A stretch of DNA of 15,823 nucleotides from CAYGXH01 sp964354485 (GTDB lineage: Bacteria > Bacteroidota > Ignavibacteria > UBA10030 > SZUA-254), in the NCBI GenBank assembly GCA_964354485.1, contig CAYGZY010000215.1, positions 1 through 15,823 of the forward strand, written 5' to 3'. This document shows, piece after piece, positions 6,973 to 14,497 of this stretch. The notes beneath the pieces were generated by a model, which saw nothing but the letters and a program-made list of their open reading frames with translations, made no database searches and was not told where the DNA came from. Made by a program: the position numbers and the translations under genes. Positions within the stretch are counted from its first letter, which is position 1, and each line of letters begins with the position of its first letter.

Positions 6973-8202
6973 ATGCAATTACGGAAATTATACCGGACAA
7001 TTGAAAAAATCGCCTCCCGTCCATTCACAAACGAAGAGGAATTGCTTAGGCAGGCTATCCATGATATCATTCATAGTGAAGAGATAAACATCAACGGTGG
7101 CCGAATTTGGAAATTCGATTCGAAGAGCGCCAGCTACGAACTCCTGTACCAATACGGTGAGATTGAGCAGATTAAACAGCATTACAGGATAAAGCTCAAA
7201 GACTATCCAATCTTTTTAGAATTGCCAAAACTTCGCACTATACTTGCAAGCGAACAAGATTGGTATCTCCGGAAGCGCGGGATTCTGAAGTATTCTGCTA
7301 CTGGTATCGGCGAAAAGATTCAATACCGCGGAAACACGCTCTTCCGTTACATCCTTGCGTTCAACGCTGACCACATCGATGAATCTCTTACGCCCACGCT
7401 TAACATCATAAGTGCGGCGTTGAGCTCCGCCCTCAGGACAAAAAAGATTGAGCATAAGGCACAGGTACTCGAACGCGACATTGACAAAGCACGGGATATT
7501 CAGCAGAGCATACTCCCCCAGCATGAGATGCAGTTCCATTCCTTTGATATTTACGGAATTTCAATACCCGACCGCATCGTAGGCGGCGATTTCTTCGATT
7601 ACCTGCAGGTGGAAGATGACAAGGAGCGGATGGCGGTCGTGATAGGAGATGCCACAAGTAAAGGATTCTCGGCCGCAGCACAGGCACTCTATACATCCGG
7701 CGCATTACGGATGGGATTCGGGTACCAGACGAAAATCAGTCTACTCCTGTCACGTACGAATACACTCCTTAACAAAACATTTTCAGAGGAATATTTTGTC
7801 TCTCTTTTTTATGCCGAACTAACAGACGATAAAAACGGACTCGTGATCTATGCCAATTGCGGGCACAACAATCCTATTCTATTGCGTGCGAATTCACGAA
7901 AGCCGGAATTCATCGAAGCAACTGGTCAGATGCTCGGACCGTTCCCGAATCAGAATTTCAGAACGGAAAATTTCCTCATGAACCATGGAGATATTCTTCT
8001 TCTATATACCGACGGTGTGGTTGAGGCAACAGACGAAAAAGGTGATTTCTACGGCGAAGAACGTCTCACGAGGATGCTAATCGATCACAGGGATGAGAAA
8101 CCAAAGGAAATATCACAGAATATCATTGAGGATGTACAAAAGTTCAATATATCAGGCACCCAGTCAGATGATAAAACAATCGTGACAATTAAACGCTCAT
8201 GA
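6973..8202 (+). CDS. SpoIIE/RsbU-type PP2C serine phosphatase
   Basis: PPM-family phosphatases of the SpoIIE/RsbU group dephosphorylate anti-sigma-factor antagonists and so switch on alternative sigma factors or other partner-switching outputs. The protein has 409 residues. Residues 1-155 look like a divergent GAF-type sensor region. A helical linker follows (about 155-182, ending ARDIQQSILP), typical of this group, and then the phosphatase domain (about 190-408). Metal-binding Asp residues are visible: Asp206 in VGGDFFD, Asp226 in IGDATSKG, Asp347 in YTDGV and Asp399/400 in SDDKT. NCGHNNP (295-301) is also conserved. It has no membrane segment, so it is cytoplasmic. No STAS antagonist or anti-sigma kinase gene is in the window. 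The HerA gene follows after 22 bp, so the two are probably one operon. The ribosome site before 6973 is poor. Confidence 0.92.
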   Translation: MQLRKLYRTIEKIASRPFTNEEELLRQAIHDIIHSEEININGGRIWKFDSKSASYELLYQYGEIEQIKQHYRIKLKDYPIFLELPKLRTILASEQDWYLRKRGILKYSATGIGEKIQYRGNTLFRYILAFNADHIDESLTPTLNIISAALSSALRTKKIEHKAQVLERDIDKARDIQQSILPQHEMQFHSFDIYGISIPDRIVGGDFFDYLQVEDDKERMAVVIGDATSKGFSAAAQALYTSGALRMGFGYQTKISLLLSRTNTLLNKTFSEEYFVSLFYAELTDDKNGLVIYANCGHNNPILLRANSRKPEFIEATGQMLGPFPNQNFRTENFLMNHGDILLLYTDGVVEATDEKGDFYGEERLTRMLIDHRDEKPKEISQNIIEDVQKFNISGTQSDDKTIVTIKRS

Positions 8203-8224
8203 TGACTTTTTAGAGAGGACTGAA

Positions 8225-9823
8225 ATGATTGATTCAAGCAAACGAATTGGGACGATATCGACGATAACGAGTCATACAATTACCGCTCAGTTAATTGACG
8301 ATTCACCGGATATAACGGGACTCCGTAAATCGGATCAAATGTGCCGCATCGGCAATTACGTTATGATACCTGTTGGAGAACGTTCGGTTATCGGGAGTAT
8401 TGCATCGACTCGAATCCTCGATGCGACGGAAGGTGAACGGGGGTCGGCAAAAGCGCCAAAACGAGGTGTTGACATCCAGCTGATCGGGACGCTCGATGGC
8501 GGAAAATTCACGCGCGGCGTGGCAACCTTTCCCGTTCTTGGAAATCTTGTATACTCTGCAAATCCCGAAGATCTGAAAACTGTCTTCTCAACGTTCCGCG
8601 AACACAATTTTTCCTTTGGTCGTCTTTCCATCGCAGAAGGAGAGCGGTTGTTCATAGATCCAAACAGGTTTTTCGCCAAGCACGTAGCTATTTTCGGTTC
8701 GACAGGATCGGGGAAGTCGTGCGCGACTGCATCAATCATACAGAAAGTTCAGGATCTTGAAAACACACACATCATTCTCCTCGATCTCCACGGCGAATAT
8801 GAACCTGCATTCCAACAGAAAGGAAACGTTATTAAAATCGCCGAACTCGAACTGCCGTACTGGCTTATGAATTTCGATGAACTTGTGGAAACTTTCATCG
8901 ATGAAAACGAGTCGTCAGCGCACAATCAGATGATGGTAATGAAGGAAGCAATTCTCGATTCAAAGCGCGGCAAAAACCTTACGCTTAAGGACTCGCTGAC
9001 AATCGACACACCGGTCTATTTCGACCTCCTTGAAGTCAGTGCACGAATGCGGTCGCTCGATACAGAGAGGGGAATCGGCGGCAAAGAAGGGCCGTTCTAC
9101 GGTCAGTTTACGAGATTTCTTGTGCGTCTGGAAAGCAAAATAACCGACCGGCGTTATGAATTCCTCTTCAAACCAAAGAAATACAAATCCTCCGAGACTT
9201 TCAACGAATTATTGACCAAGCTTTTCGGAATTGATACCAATAAGCGAATCACAGTCCTCGACCTGAGCCGGGTGCCGTTCGATGTCATCAACGTGCTCGT
9301 ATCGCTTCTCGGCAGGATCATATTCGACTTCAATATGTGGAATCGCGCACGACAGGATTTTCCGTTGCTGATAGTATTCGAAGAAGCTCACACCTATCTT
9401 TCGGAAGCGAGTCGGAGTGTGGCGGCACGAAAGACGGTTGAGCGAATCGCCAAAGAAGGCAGAAAGTACGGTGTAAGTTGCATGATTGTGAGTCAGAGGC
9501 CCGCCGAAATTTCAGAGACCATCACTGCCCAGTGTAATAACTTCATCGCGATGCGTCTGCTCAATCCGAACGATCAGCTTTACGTACGCAAACTCGTTCC
9601 CGATGCGCTATCCAGTCTTATCGATATACTTCCAACTCTTCAACAGGGAGAGGCTTTTCTCATCGGTGATGCTGTTGCGGTTCCGGCACGCTTTCTTTTC
9701 GATATACCGGTGCCCTCACCGGCCAGCGGCGATATAAAATTTTACAACAAGTGGATGAAAAAGGAGGCCACCACTGATGTCAATGATGTTGTAAATAACT
9801 GGTGGAAGCAGTTACGGACGTAA
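8225..9823 (+). CDS. HerA-type hexameric DNA-translocating ATPase
   Basis: HerA is a FtsK/VirB4-like hexameric pump that moves along double-stranded DNA. In archaea it works with the NurA nuclease in break resection, and in bacteria it is also found with nucleases or NADases in defence systems. The protein has 532 residues. An N-terminal HAS-barrel-like domain (about 5-100) precedes the RecA-like core. Walker A is GSTGSGKS (158-165), ILLDLHGEY is at 184-192, and Walker B is LLIVFEEAH (381-389). An arginine-finger region follows (ERIAKEGRKYGV, 406-417), as does SQRP (423-426). GEAFLIGDAV (475-484) is typical of the HerA C-terminus. The ATG at 8225 has GAGAGGA (8213-8219) five bases upstream. 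It forms a pair with the upstream phosphatase gene. No NurA, SIR2 or other nuclease partner is adjacent; downstream is a convergent peptidase gene. Confidence 0.92.
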   Translation: MIDSSKRIGTISTITSHTITAQLIDDSPDITGLRKSDQMCRIGNYVMIPVGERSVIGSIASTRILDATEGERGSAKAPKRGVDIQLIGTLDGGKFTRGVATFPVLGNLVYSANPEDLKTVFSTFREHNFSFGRLSIAEGERLFIDPNRFFAKHVAIFGSTGSGKSCATASIIQKVQDLENTHIILLDLHGEYEPAFQQKGNVIKIAELELPYWLMNFDELVETFIDENESSAHNQMMVMKEAILDSKRGKNLTLKDSLTIDTPVYFDLLEVSARMRSLDTERGIGGKEGPFYGQFTRFLVRLESKITDRRYEFLFKPKKYKSSETFNELLTKLFGIDTNKRITVLDLSRVPFDVINVLVSLLGRIIFDFNMWNRARQDFPLLIVFEEAHTYLSEASRSVAARKTVERIAKEGRKYGVSCMIVSQRPAEISETITAQCNNFIAMRLLNPNDQLYVRKLVPDALSSLIDILPTLQQGEAFLIGDAVAVPARFLFDIPVPSPASGDIKFYNKWMKKEATTDVNDVVNNWWKQLRT

Positions 9824-9824
9824 T

Positions 9825-9862
9825 ATTCAATAGCCCCCATCTTAAGATGGGGGCTATTGAAT
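9825..9862. terminator. Perfect 38-bp palindrome in the convergent gap, probable bidirectional terminator
   Basis: The left arm attcaatagcccccatctt (9825-9843) is matched base for base by the right arm (9844-9862), with no unpaired loop. It begins two bases after the herA stop and lies 34 bases from the stop of the opposing M16 gene. The GC-rich core (agcccccatc) would give a very stable hairpin on either strand, fitting a terminator shared by two convergent genes. Neither side has a good T-run, so classical intrinsic termination is not certain. It could also be a dispersed palindromic element. Confidence 0.6.
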
Positions 9863-9896
9863 GCAATGCGAGATTTGTCCCTCAAAGGAAATTTTA

Positions 9897-11378
9897 TTAT
9901 TTATCTCCCTCCAGTACAGGCATCGGTCCCAATACTTCCGGTATCGTCTTATGAATAATCGGACCTAAATTCAGTGCAGCGATCTTTTGCTCGATCTGTG
10001 CTCTGTCGCCCACAATGACTATGGCGATATTCTCGGGATCAATGTATTTCTTTGCCACACGCTGTACATCTGATTTCGTAACAGCAAGTACATTCTTCGT
10101 GAAGTTGCTGAAGTAATTATCCGGTAGGTTGTACATCTCCAGCTCAATGAGCTTTCCGGCAATTTGGGCGATTGTCTGGAAACTCTCGGGATACCGTAAA
10201 GTAATATAATTTCGGGCACGCGTCAGTTCTTCATCGGATACCGGTTCCAGTATGCGGTTCAGCTCCTTCATAAATTCTATGATCGCACTGTCGGTAATTA
10301 CGGTCTGTACCGCTGAACCTGCCATGAAAGGTCCCGGATAGAGCCGAAAATCGAACCGCGAATTTGCGCCGTACGTATAACCGTGCTGTTCCCTTAAATT
10401 CTGATTGAGCCGCGATGAGAATGAACCGCCGAGAATTGTATTCGCGACAAGAAGTGCATAGTAGTCTTCAGACAGGCGGGCGACGCCCACACGGCCAATC
10501 CGTATCTCGGACTGCGGCGCGCCGGGCTTATCCACGAGATATATTTGTCTGCCCTTCACCTGTTCGGCTTTCGGTATCTCGACTTTTTTTACTTCCTTCC
10601 CCTGCCACTTTCCGAATATCCGTTCCAGCCTACCCCTGATACTCTTCTCGGTTACATCACCTACAATAATCATGGTCGAGTTTCCGGGTGTGAAATATTT
10701 TCCGTAAAAAGCCTTCACGTCGTCTATGGCCATCGAACGAATACTCTTCTCCGTTCCTATGCTCTGACGGCCATATGGATGAGTTTTACCGAAAACTGCA
10801 TGACTGAACATGACTGATGCGATAGCACGGGGTTCATCGTGCCACTGTATCAATTCATTCAGCAGTTCTTTCCGGTTACGGTCAAGCTCCGCGGGGGGAA
10901 ACATAGGACTGAGCGCAACGTCGCCGAATAGAACAATGGCAGAATCGAGCTTCGAGAGAGGCGTATGGAGACTTACACCGCACGAATGATACCCCGAAGA
11001 TGTGGATATCGAAGCACCGAGGAAATCGATGGCGTCTGCAATCTGAAGCGCATCCCGCGTCCCTGCTCCATCTTGCATGAGTGCTGTAGCAATACTTGCC
11101 CACCCCTCTTTGTCAGCCGGATCGAGCGCCGTACCGGCATCCACCAACAGCTCTATATGGACGAGCGGAACGTCGTGTTTTTCCACCAATACGATCGGAA
11201 GACCGTTAGAAAGTTTGAAACGCTGAATCGGAGGTAATTTCATTGATGGCGGCGGACCTATTTCCGGTGGTTTGGACCGGTCAGGCGCTTGAGGAAAAGC
11301 AGAAGGCAAAATCAGAAAAAAACATGCAAGGAAAAAAAATGTATAAAATTTAATCCGTGTTATATTATTATTATTCAT
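9897..11378 (-). CDS. Exported M16 peptidase, non-catalytic subunit (no HxxEH)
   Basis: M16 zinc peptidases with two subunits divide the work: one subunit holds the zinc site, the other completes the substrate chamber. From the ATG at 11378 it has 493 residues. A signal peptide (1-30, Asn-rich start then a hydrophobic core) is followed by a Pro-rich linker (about 32-50) and two M16 domains. Where active members read HxxEH, this one has SIATA (95-99), so both His and the Glu are missing. The second domain keeps the glycine-rich segment GGSFSSRLNQNLRE and the following YTYG motif that bind substrate. The start is set by GAGGA ending five bases before 11378; an ATG four codons earlier (11390) has no ribosome site. 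It lies 22 bp behind the catalytic subunit gene, so both come from one mRNA. Confidence 0.92.
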   Translation of the reverse strand: MNNNNITRIKFYTFFFLACFFLILPSAFPQAPDRSKPPEIGPPPSMKLPPIQRFKLSNGLPIVLVEKHDVPLVHIELLVDAGTALDPADKEGWASIATALMQDGAGTRDALQIADAIDFLGASISTSSGYHSCGVSLHTPLSKLDSAIVLFGDVALSPMFPPAELDRNRKELLNELIQWHDEPRAIASVMFSHAVFGKTHPYGRQSIGTEKSIRSMAIDDVKAFYGKYFTPGNSTMIIVGDVTEKSIRGRLERIFGKWQGKEVKKVEIPKAEQVKGRQIYLVDKPGAPQSEIRIGRVGVARLSEDYYALLVANTILGGSFSSRLNQNLREQHGYTYGANSRFDFRLYPGPFMAGSAVQTVITDSAIIEFMKELNRILEPVSDEELTRARNYITLRYPESFQTIAQIAGKLIELEMYNLPDNYFSNFTKNVLAVTKSDVQRVAKKYIDPENIAIVIVGDRAQIEQKIAALNLGPIIHKTIPEVLGPMPVLEGDK

Positions 11379-11400
11379 GGTGATCCTCATTTCGTTCTGT

Positions 11401-12759
11401 TCATTGCTGTGGAGCGGCTAAATCTTTTTTCCCAAGCGGTACGACACTCAGGATAACGGCGTTATCAGGGCGGATAAATGTGCGGGTTACTTCCTGGACA
11501 TCCCCCGGCGAAATGAGCTTGTAGCGTCCGAGGTCTTCATTAAAATAATCAGGATTGCCAGTCTCCGCAAAATACGCATTCAGAAGATCGGCCTTCCCTC
11601 CGAATCCCCCAACACGCTCCAGTCGGCTGAGGAACTGTGCTTCGTACTGATTAACAACACGTTCCACCTCACGCCGGGATGGACTCTCCCCGGTAATCTT
11701 TTTAAGTTCTTCCCAGACTATTTTTTCAATCTCTGCGAGTGAATATCCGCTTCGTGCGGTGATTATGATAGAGAACGTTGATATAAGGTTAGCTGACCCC
11801 TGGTAAGCTGTCACGTCCTGTGCGATCTGGAGATCATAGACGAGCCGCTTGTACAGACGGGAATTTTTTCCGCCGCTAAGGATATTCGCAAGAATGTCCA
11901 ACTCCGCATCACCCGGTGCAAAGTGCTTCGGAGTAATCCAATTCATATATAGTCTGGGGAGCTGAACCTTATCCTCATGGACGAGTCGTTTGGTCTCTTT
12001 CACATATGCCGACGGCGTGGCAAGCGGCGGAACCGGTTCACCCGCCGGGATTTCACCGAACCATTTGGTCACGAGTTCTTTTGTTTTTACCGGATCAATA
12101 TCGCCCCCTACAACGAGGCTGGCGTTTTTGGGCACATAATATTTTTTAAAGAACTCCAAAACGTCTTCATACGTTGCCGACGACAGATCTTCCTGAGATC
12201 CGATCACAGGCCAGTGGTACGGATGGTCGGGCGGAAAGAGGTTTTCGCTGATAATAATATATGCCATGCCGTAGGGCCGGTTTTCGACCGACTGCCTCCT
12301 CTCGTTCTTCACGACACTTCTCTGCCCGTCCACAACCGCGGGTGTCATCGCATCAGGGAGGTAACCCAGCCGGTCCGAATCGAGGAAGAATGCAAGTTCC
12401 ATTGCGCTTGTGGGGAAATTCTGGTAGTAGTTCGTCCGATCTTCGCTTGTCGATGCATTGTTATCTCCCCCTGCGGCTTCTAACCATTCATCAAATTTTC
12501 CCTCAGGTACATTCTTCGATCCTTCGAACATGAGATGCTCAAAAAGATGTGCAAAACCGGTGCGACCGGGTTTCTCGCGGCTCGATCCGACATGGTACCA
12601 GATGTTGCATGTCGCTACAGGGATGGAGTGATCCTCATGAAGAATCACCTCCAGACCGTTTGGTAGAGTGAATCGTTCAAACGGCACCCGCAGTTGGGAA
12701 AACGATGTACAGAATCCCATCAAAACAGCGAGAAGGACAAATAAATAGGTCCGCTTCAT
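11401..12759 (-). CDS. Exported M16 zinc peptidase, catalytic subunit
   Basis: This is the zinc-bearing partner of the gene downstream. From the ATG at 12759 it has 452 residues. A signal peptide covers 1-22 (MKRTYLF, hydrophobic core, cleavage near SFS-Q). The inverted zinc motif is intact: His71-Leu-Phe-Glu74-His75, with the distal Glu ligand at 153 in KNERR. The second M16 domain follows, with a GGKNSRLYKRL segment. The protein is expected in the periplasm, degrading peptides or misfolded proteins. The frame is open upstream to 12897, but the 12759 start is preferred. AAGGA (12771-12767) lies seven bases upstream, the signal peptide then starts at residue 1, and the promoter at 12817-12845 falls inside the longer frame, which would be unusual. 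Confidence 0.95.
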   Translation of the reverse strand: MKRTYLFVLLAVLMGFCTSFSQLRVPFERFTLPNGLEVILHEDHSIPVATCNIWYHVGSSREKPGRTGFAHLFEHLMFEGSKNVPEGKFDEWLEAAGGDNNASTSEDRTNYYQNFPTSAMELAFFLDSDRLGYLPDAMTPAVVDGQRSVVKNERRQSVENRPYGMAYIIISENLFPPDHPYHWPVIGSQEDLSSATYEDVLEFFKKYYVPKNASLVVGGDIDPVKTKELVTKWFGEIPAGEPVPPLATPSAYVKETKRLVHEDKVQLPRLYMNWITPKHFAPGDAELDILANILSGGKNSRLYKRLVYDLQIAQDVTAYQGSANLISTFSIIITARSGYSLAEIEKIVWEELKKITGESPSRREVERVVNQYEAQFLSRLERVGGFGGKADLLNAYFAETGNPDYFNEDLGRYKLISPGDVQEVTRTFIRPDNAVILSVVPLGKKDLAAPQQ

Positions 12760-12766
12760 AGAATTT

Positions 12767-12771
12767 TCCTT
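12767..12771 (-). promoter_or_regulatory. Shine-Dalgarno deciding the start of the catalytic M16 gene
   Basis: AAGGA on the minus strand, seven bases before the ATG at 12759. It supports the shorter start against the one 46 codons upstream. Confidence 0.7.
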
Positions 12772-12816
12772 AATAGAATGGGATGGTGATTGGAATACTT
12801 TACAATTCTGTGGCAT

Positions 12817-12845
12817 ATTATACGGAAACATAGAGAAAGACGCAA
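12817..12845 (-). promoter_or_regulatory. Sigma70-like promoter of the M16 peptidase operon
   Basis: On the minus strand, TTGCGT (12845-12840), a 17-base spacer and a perfect TATAAT (12822-12817) lie between nuoI and the M16 genes. Transcription would start near 12810, leaving a leader of about 50 bases before the ATG at 12759. The -10 box and the spacing match consensus; the -35 box matches in its first three bases. It implies that the peptidase genes can be expressed independently of the complex I operon. Confidence 0.6.
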
Positions 12846-12913
12846 GCAGAATCATTAATACCGGTCGGGCTGTAACATGTGTCGCGGTCAGCGCCATAGG
12901 TATTCAGAGCGCG

Positions 12914-13417
12914 CTATCTGTTCTTCCTCAGAAACTCAAGTCTTTCCCGAAGCTTGTCTGCAGACTGAAGCAGTTTATCTTTGCCGAAAATTCCATCCTC
13001 CTGCGCCGTGAACGTTAATTCGTACTCCTGGCTCATAACGATGGCTTCTTCGGGGCAGACTTCTTCACAAAATCCGCAGTAGATACAACGCAGCATGTTG
13101 ATCTCAAACAGAACAGGGTAACGTTCTTTCCGGAAGTCCGTTTCAGAGGCCTGAACTTCGATTGCAAGTGCCGGGCATACCCGGGAGCAGAGACCGCAGG
13201 CAACACATCGTTCAATACCGTTTTCTTCCACCAGAACAGGGCTCCCCCGGAACGACGGCGGCGGAGTCCATTTTTCCTCCGGATACTGCATAGTGAACTT
13301 AGGTCTGAAAATCTGCGAAATAGTAATCTTCATTCCGGCGATAATCTGCGGGATATACAGCCATTCCCACCAATGGAGGTCTTTTCTATGTACGATTGGT
13401 TTCTGCTTCATGCTCAT
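12914..13417 (-). CDS. nuoI: NADH-quinone oxidoreductase subunit I
   Basis: NuoI sits in the peripheral arm of respiratory complex I, next to the membrane, and carries clusters N6a and N6b that pass electrons toward quinone. The protein has 167 residues. Two 4Fe-4S motifs of the form CxxCxxCxxxCP are present: Cys71, 74, 77, 81 and Cys111, 114, 117, 121. The N-terminus is amphipathic (LHWWEWLYIPQII), as is usual for membrane contact. Two in-frame ATGs (13417 and 13411) are possible starts; neither has a clear ribosome site. It follows nuoH after 62 bp in the same direction. No nuoJ follows; the next genes are the M16 pair behind their own promoter. Confidence 0.96.
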   Translation of the reverse strand: MSMKQKPIVHRKDLHWWEWLYIPQIIAGMKITISQIFRPKFTMQYPEEKWTPPPSFRGSPVLVEENGIERCVACGLCSRVCPALAIEVQASETDFRKERYPVLFEINMLRCIYCGFCEEVCPEEAIVMSQEYELTFTAQEDGIFGKDKLLQSADKLRERLEFLRKNR

Positions 13418-13479
13418 TCACACTCTGATTGTTCTCTCTTGTTCCGTCTGCCCGCACTGTTTATTGATGACCACGAAAA

Positions 13480-14496
13480 TCATTTCATCAATAATATTAC
13501 GGCAGCTGTTACCAAAATATTTAGGATGGAAACAGGCAACATAAATTTCCATCCTAAATTCATTAACTGATCGTATCGAAATCTCGGTATCGTCCATCGT
13601 ATGATAATGATGAAGGCCACAAAAAGAATCACCTTCAGGAGAAATCCTAACACCTGGATGATGCTTACCCAGAAATCGGGAAGACCGAACGAAGTCAAGA
13701 ACGGCACATGCCACCCGCCGAGGAAAAGCGTTGTGATCAGGGCGCTGGAAACAAACATATTCGCGTATTCCGACATATAAAAGAGTCCGAATTTCAGCGC
13801 ACTGTACTCCGTATGGTAGCCCGCGACAAGTTCGGGCTCCGCTTCAGGCAGGTCGAAGGGTAAACGATTTATTTCCGCGAACGCCGCAACGACAAATGTT
13901 ATGAAACCAACCGGTTGAAGAATGATGTTCCAGCGCCAGCCGGATTGCATTTCAACGATCGTGTCGAGTTCAAGACTACCTGCGACAAGAACAACACCGA
14001 TGACAGAAAGACCCATCGAGAGTTCATAGCTGATCATCTGAGCCGACGACCGGACGGCGCCAAGGAGCGGATACTTGCTGTTCGATGACCAGCCGGCGAG
14101 AGTCAATCCGTAGACACCGAGCGAGGTGAGAGCGAGGATATAAAGAATTCCTATATTCACATCGGCTATCTGTAATTTAATATCGTACCCGAACAGCGTT
14201 ATGCGATCACCGAACGGTATGACCGCGATAGTGGTCAAGGCAACGCCGAGTGATATAATCGGAGCGAGGTGGTGGATGAATCTGTTTGCATTGCTCGGTA
14301 CGATATCTTCCTTGAATACCAGTTTCAGAACATCTGCAATCGGCTGCAGAAGCCCCTGCCATCCGACGCGGTTCGGGCCAAGGCGGTTCTGAATCCCCGC
14401 CGCCAGCCTCCTCTCCAGGAGAACCATATAGGCGACAATTCCGACCATGACGAGCATTACGAGAATAATTTTTATAACGGTAATCAGAAGCTCCAT
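13480..14496 (-). CDS. nuoH: NADH-quinone oxidoreductase subunit H
   Basis: NuoH (ND1) is the membrane subunit that forms the quinone chamber and links the peripheral arm to the proton-pumping arm. The protein has 338 residues, normal for the family, with about eight hydrophobic segments. Conserved family sequences are present: LLERR (26-30), QNRLGPNRVG (36-45), AEINRLPFDLPEAE (207-220) with the charged quinone-channel loop, and AGYHTEYSALKFGLFY (225-240). The start at 14496 is one base after the nuoG stop. AAGGAA inside the end of nuoG acts as its ribosome site, so translation is coupled. A 14-bp inverted repeat lies in the codons near its C-terminus. Confidence 0.97.
   Translation of the reverse strand: MELLITVIKIILVMLVMVGIVAYMVLLERRLAAGIQNRLGPNRVGWQGLLQPIADVLKLVFKEDIVPSNANRFIHHLAPIISLGVALTTIAVIPFGDRITLFGYDIKLQIADVNIGILYILALTSLGVYGLTLAGWSSNSKYPLLGAVRSSAQMISYELSMGLSVIGVVLVAGSLELDTIVEMQSGWRWNIILQPVGFITFVVAAFAEINRLPFDLPEAEPELVAGYHTEYSALKFGLFYMSEYANMFVSSALITTLFLGGWHVPFLTSFGLPDFWVSIIQVLGFLLKVILFVAFIIIIRWTIPRFRYDQLMNLGWKFMLPVSILNILVTAAVILLMK
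13519..13559. repeat. 14-bp perfect inverted repeat inside the 3' end of nuoH
   Basis: ATTTAGGATGGAAA (13519-13532) and TTTCCATCCTAAAT (13546-13559) are exact reverse complements separated by 13 bases. On the coding strand the arms encode the NLGWK and SILN parts of the conserved NuoH C-terminal segment. The mRNA could fold into a hairpin about 40 bases before the stop codon. It may be coincidence of codon choice. Confidence 0.6.
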
Positions 14497-14497
14497 A

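Noticed and set aside
8225..9823. HerA gene as part of a known HerA-SIR2 or HerA-DUF4297 defence system
   Set aside because: No SIR2, DUF4297 or nuclease gene is adjacent on either side within the window.
11364..11375. Run of ATT trinucleotides (four Asn codons) at the start of the second M16 gene
   Set aside because: Only four units long; too short to treat as a phase-variable tract, and a three-base repeat would not shift the frame.
12760..12897. Upstream start of the catalytic M16 gene at 12897
   Set aside because: The extra 46 residues would be encoded across the predicted promoter, and the good Shine-Dalgarno and signal peptide point to 12759.
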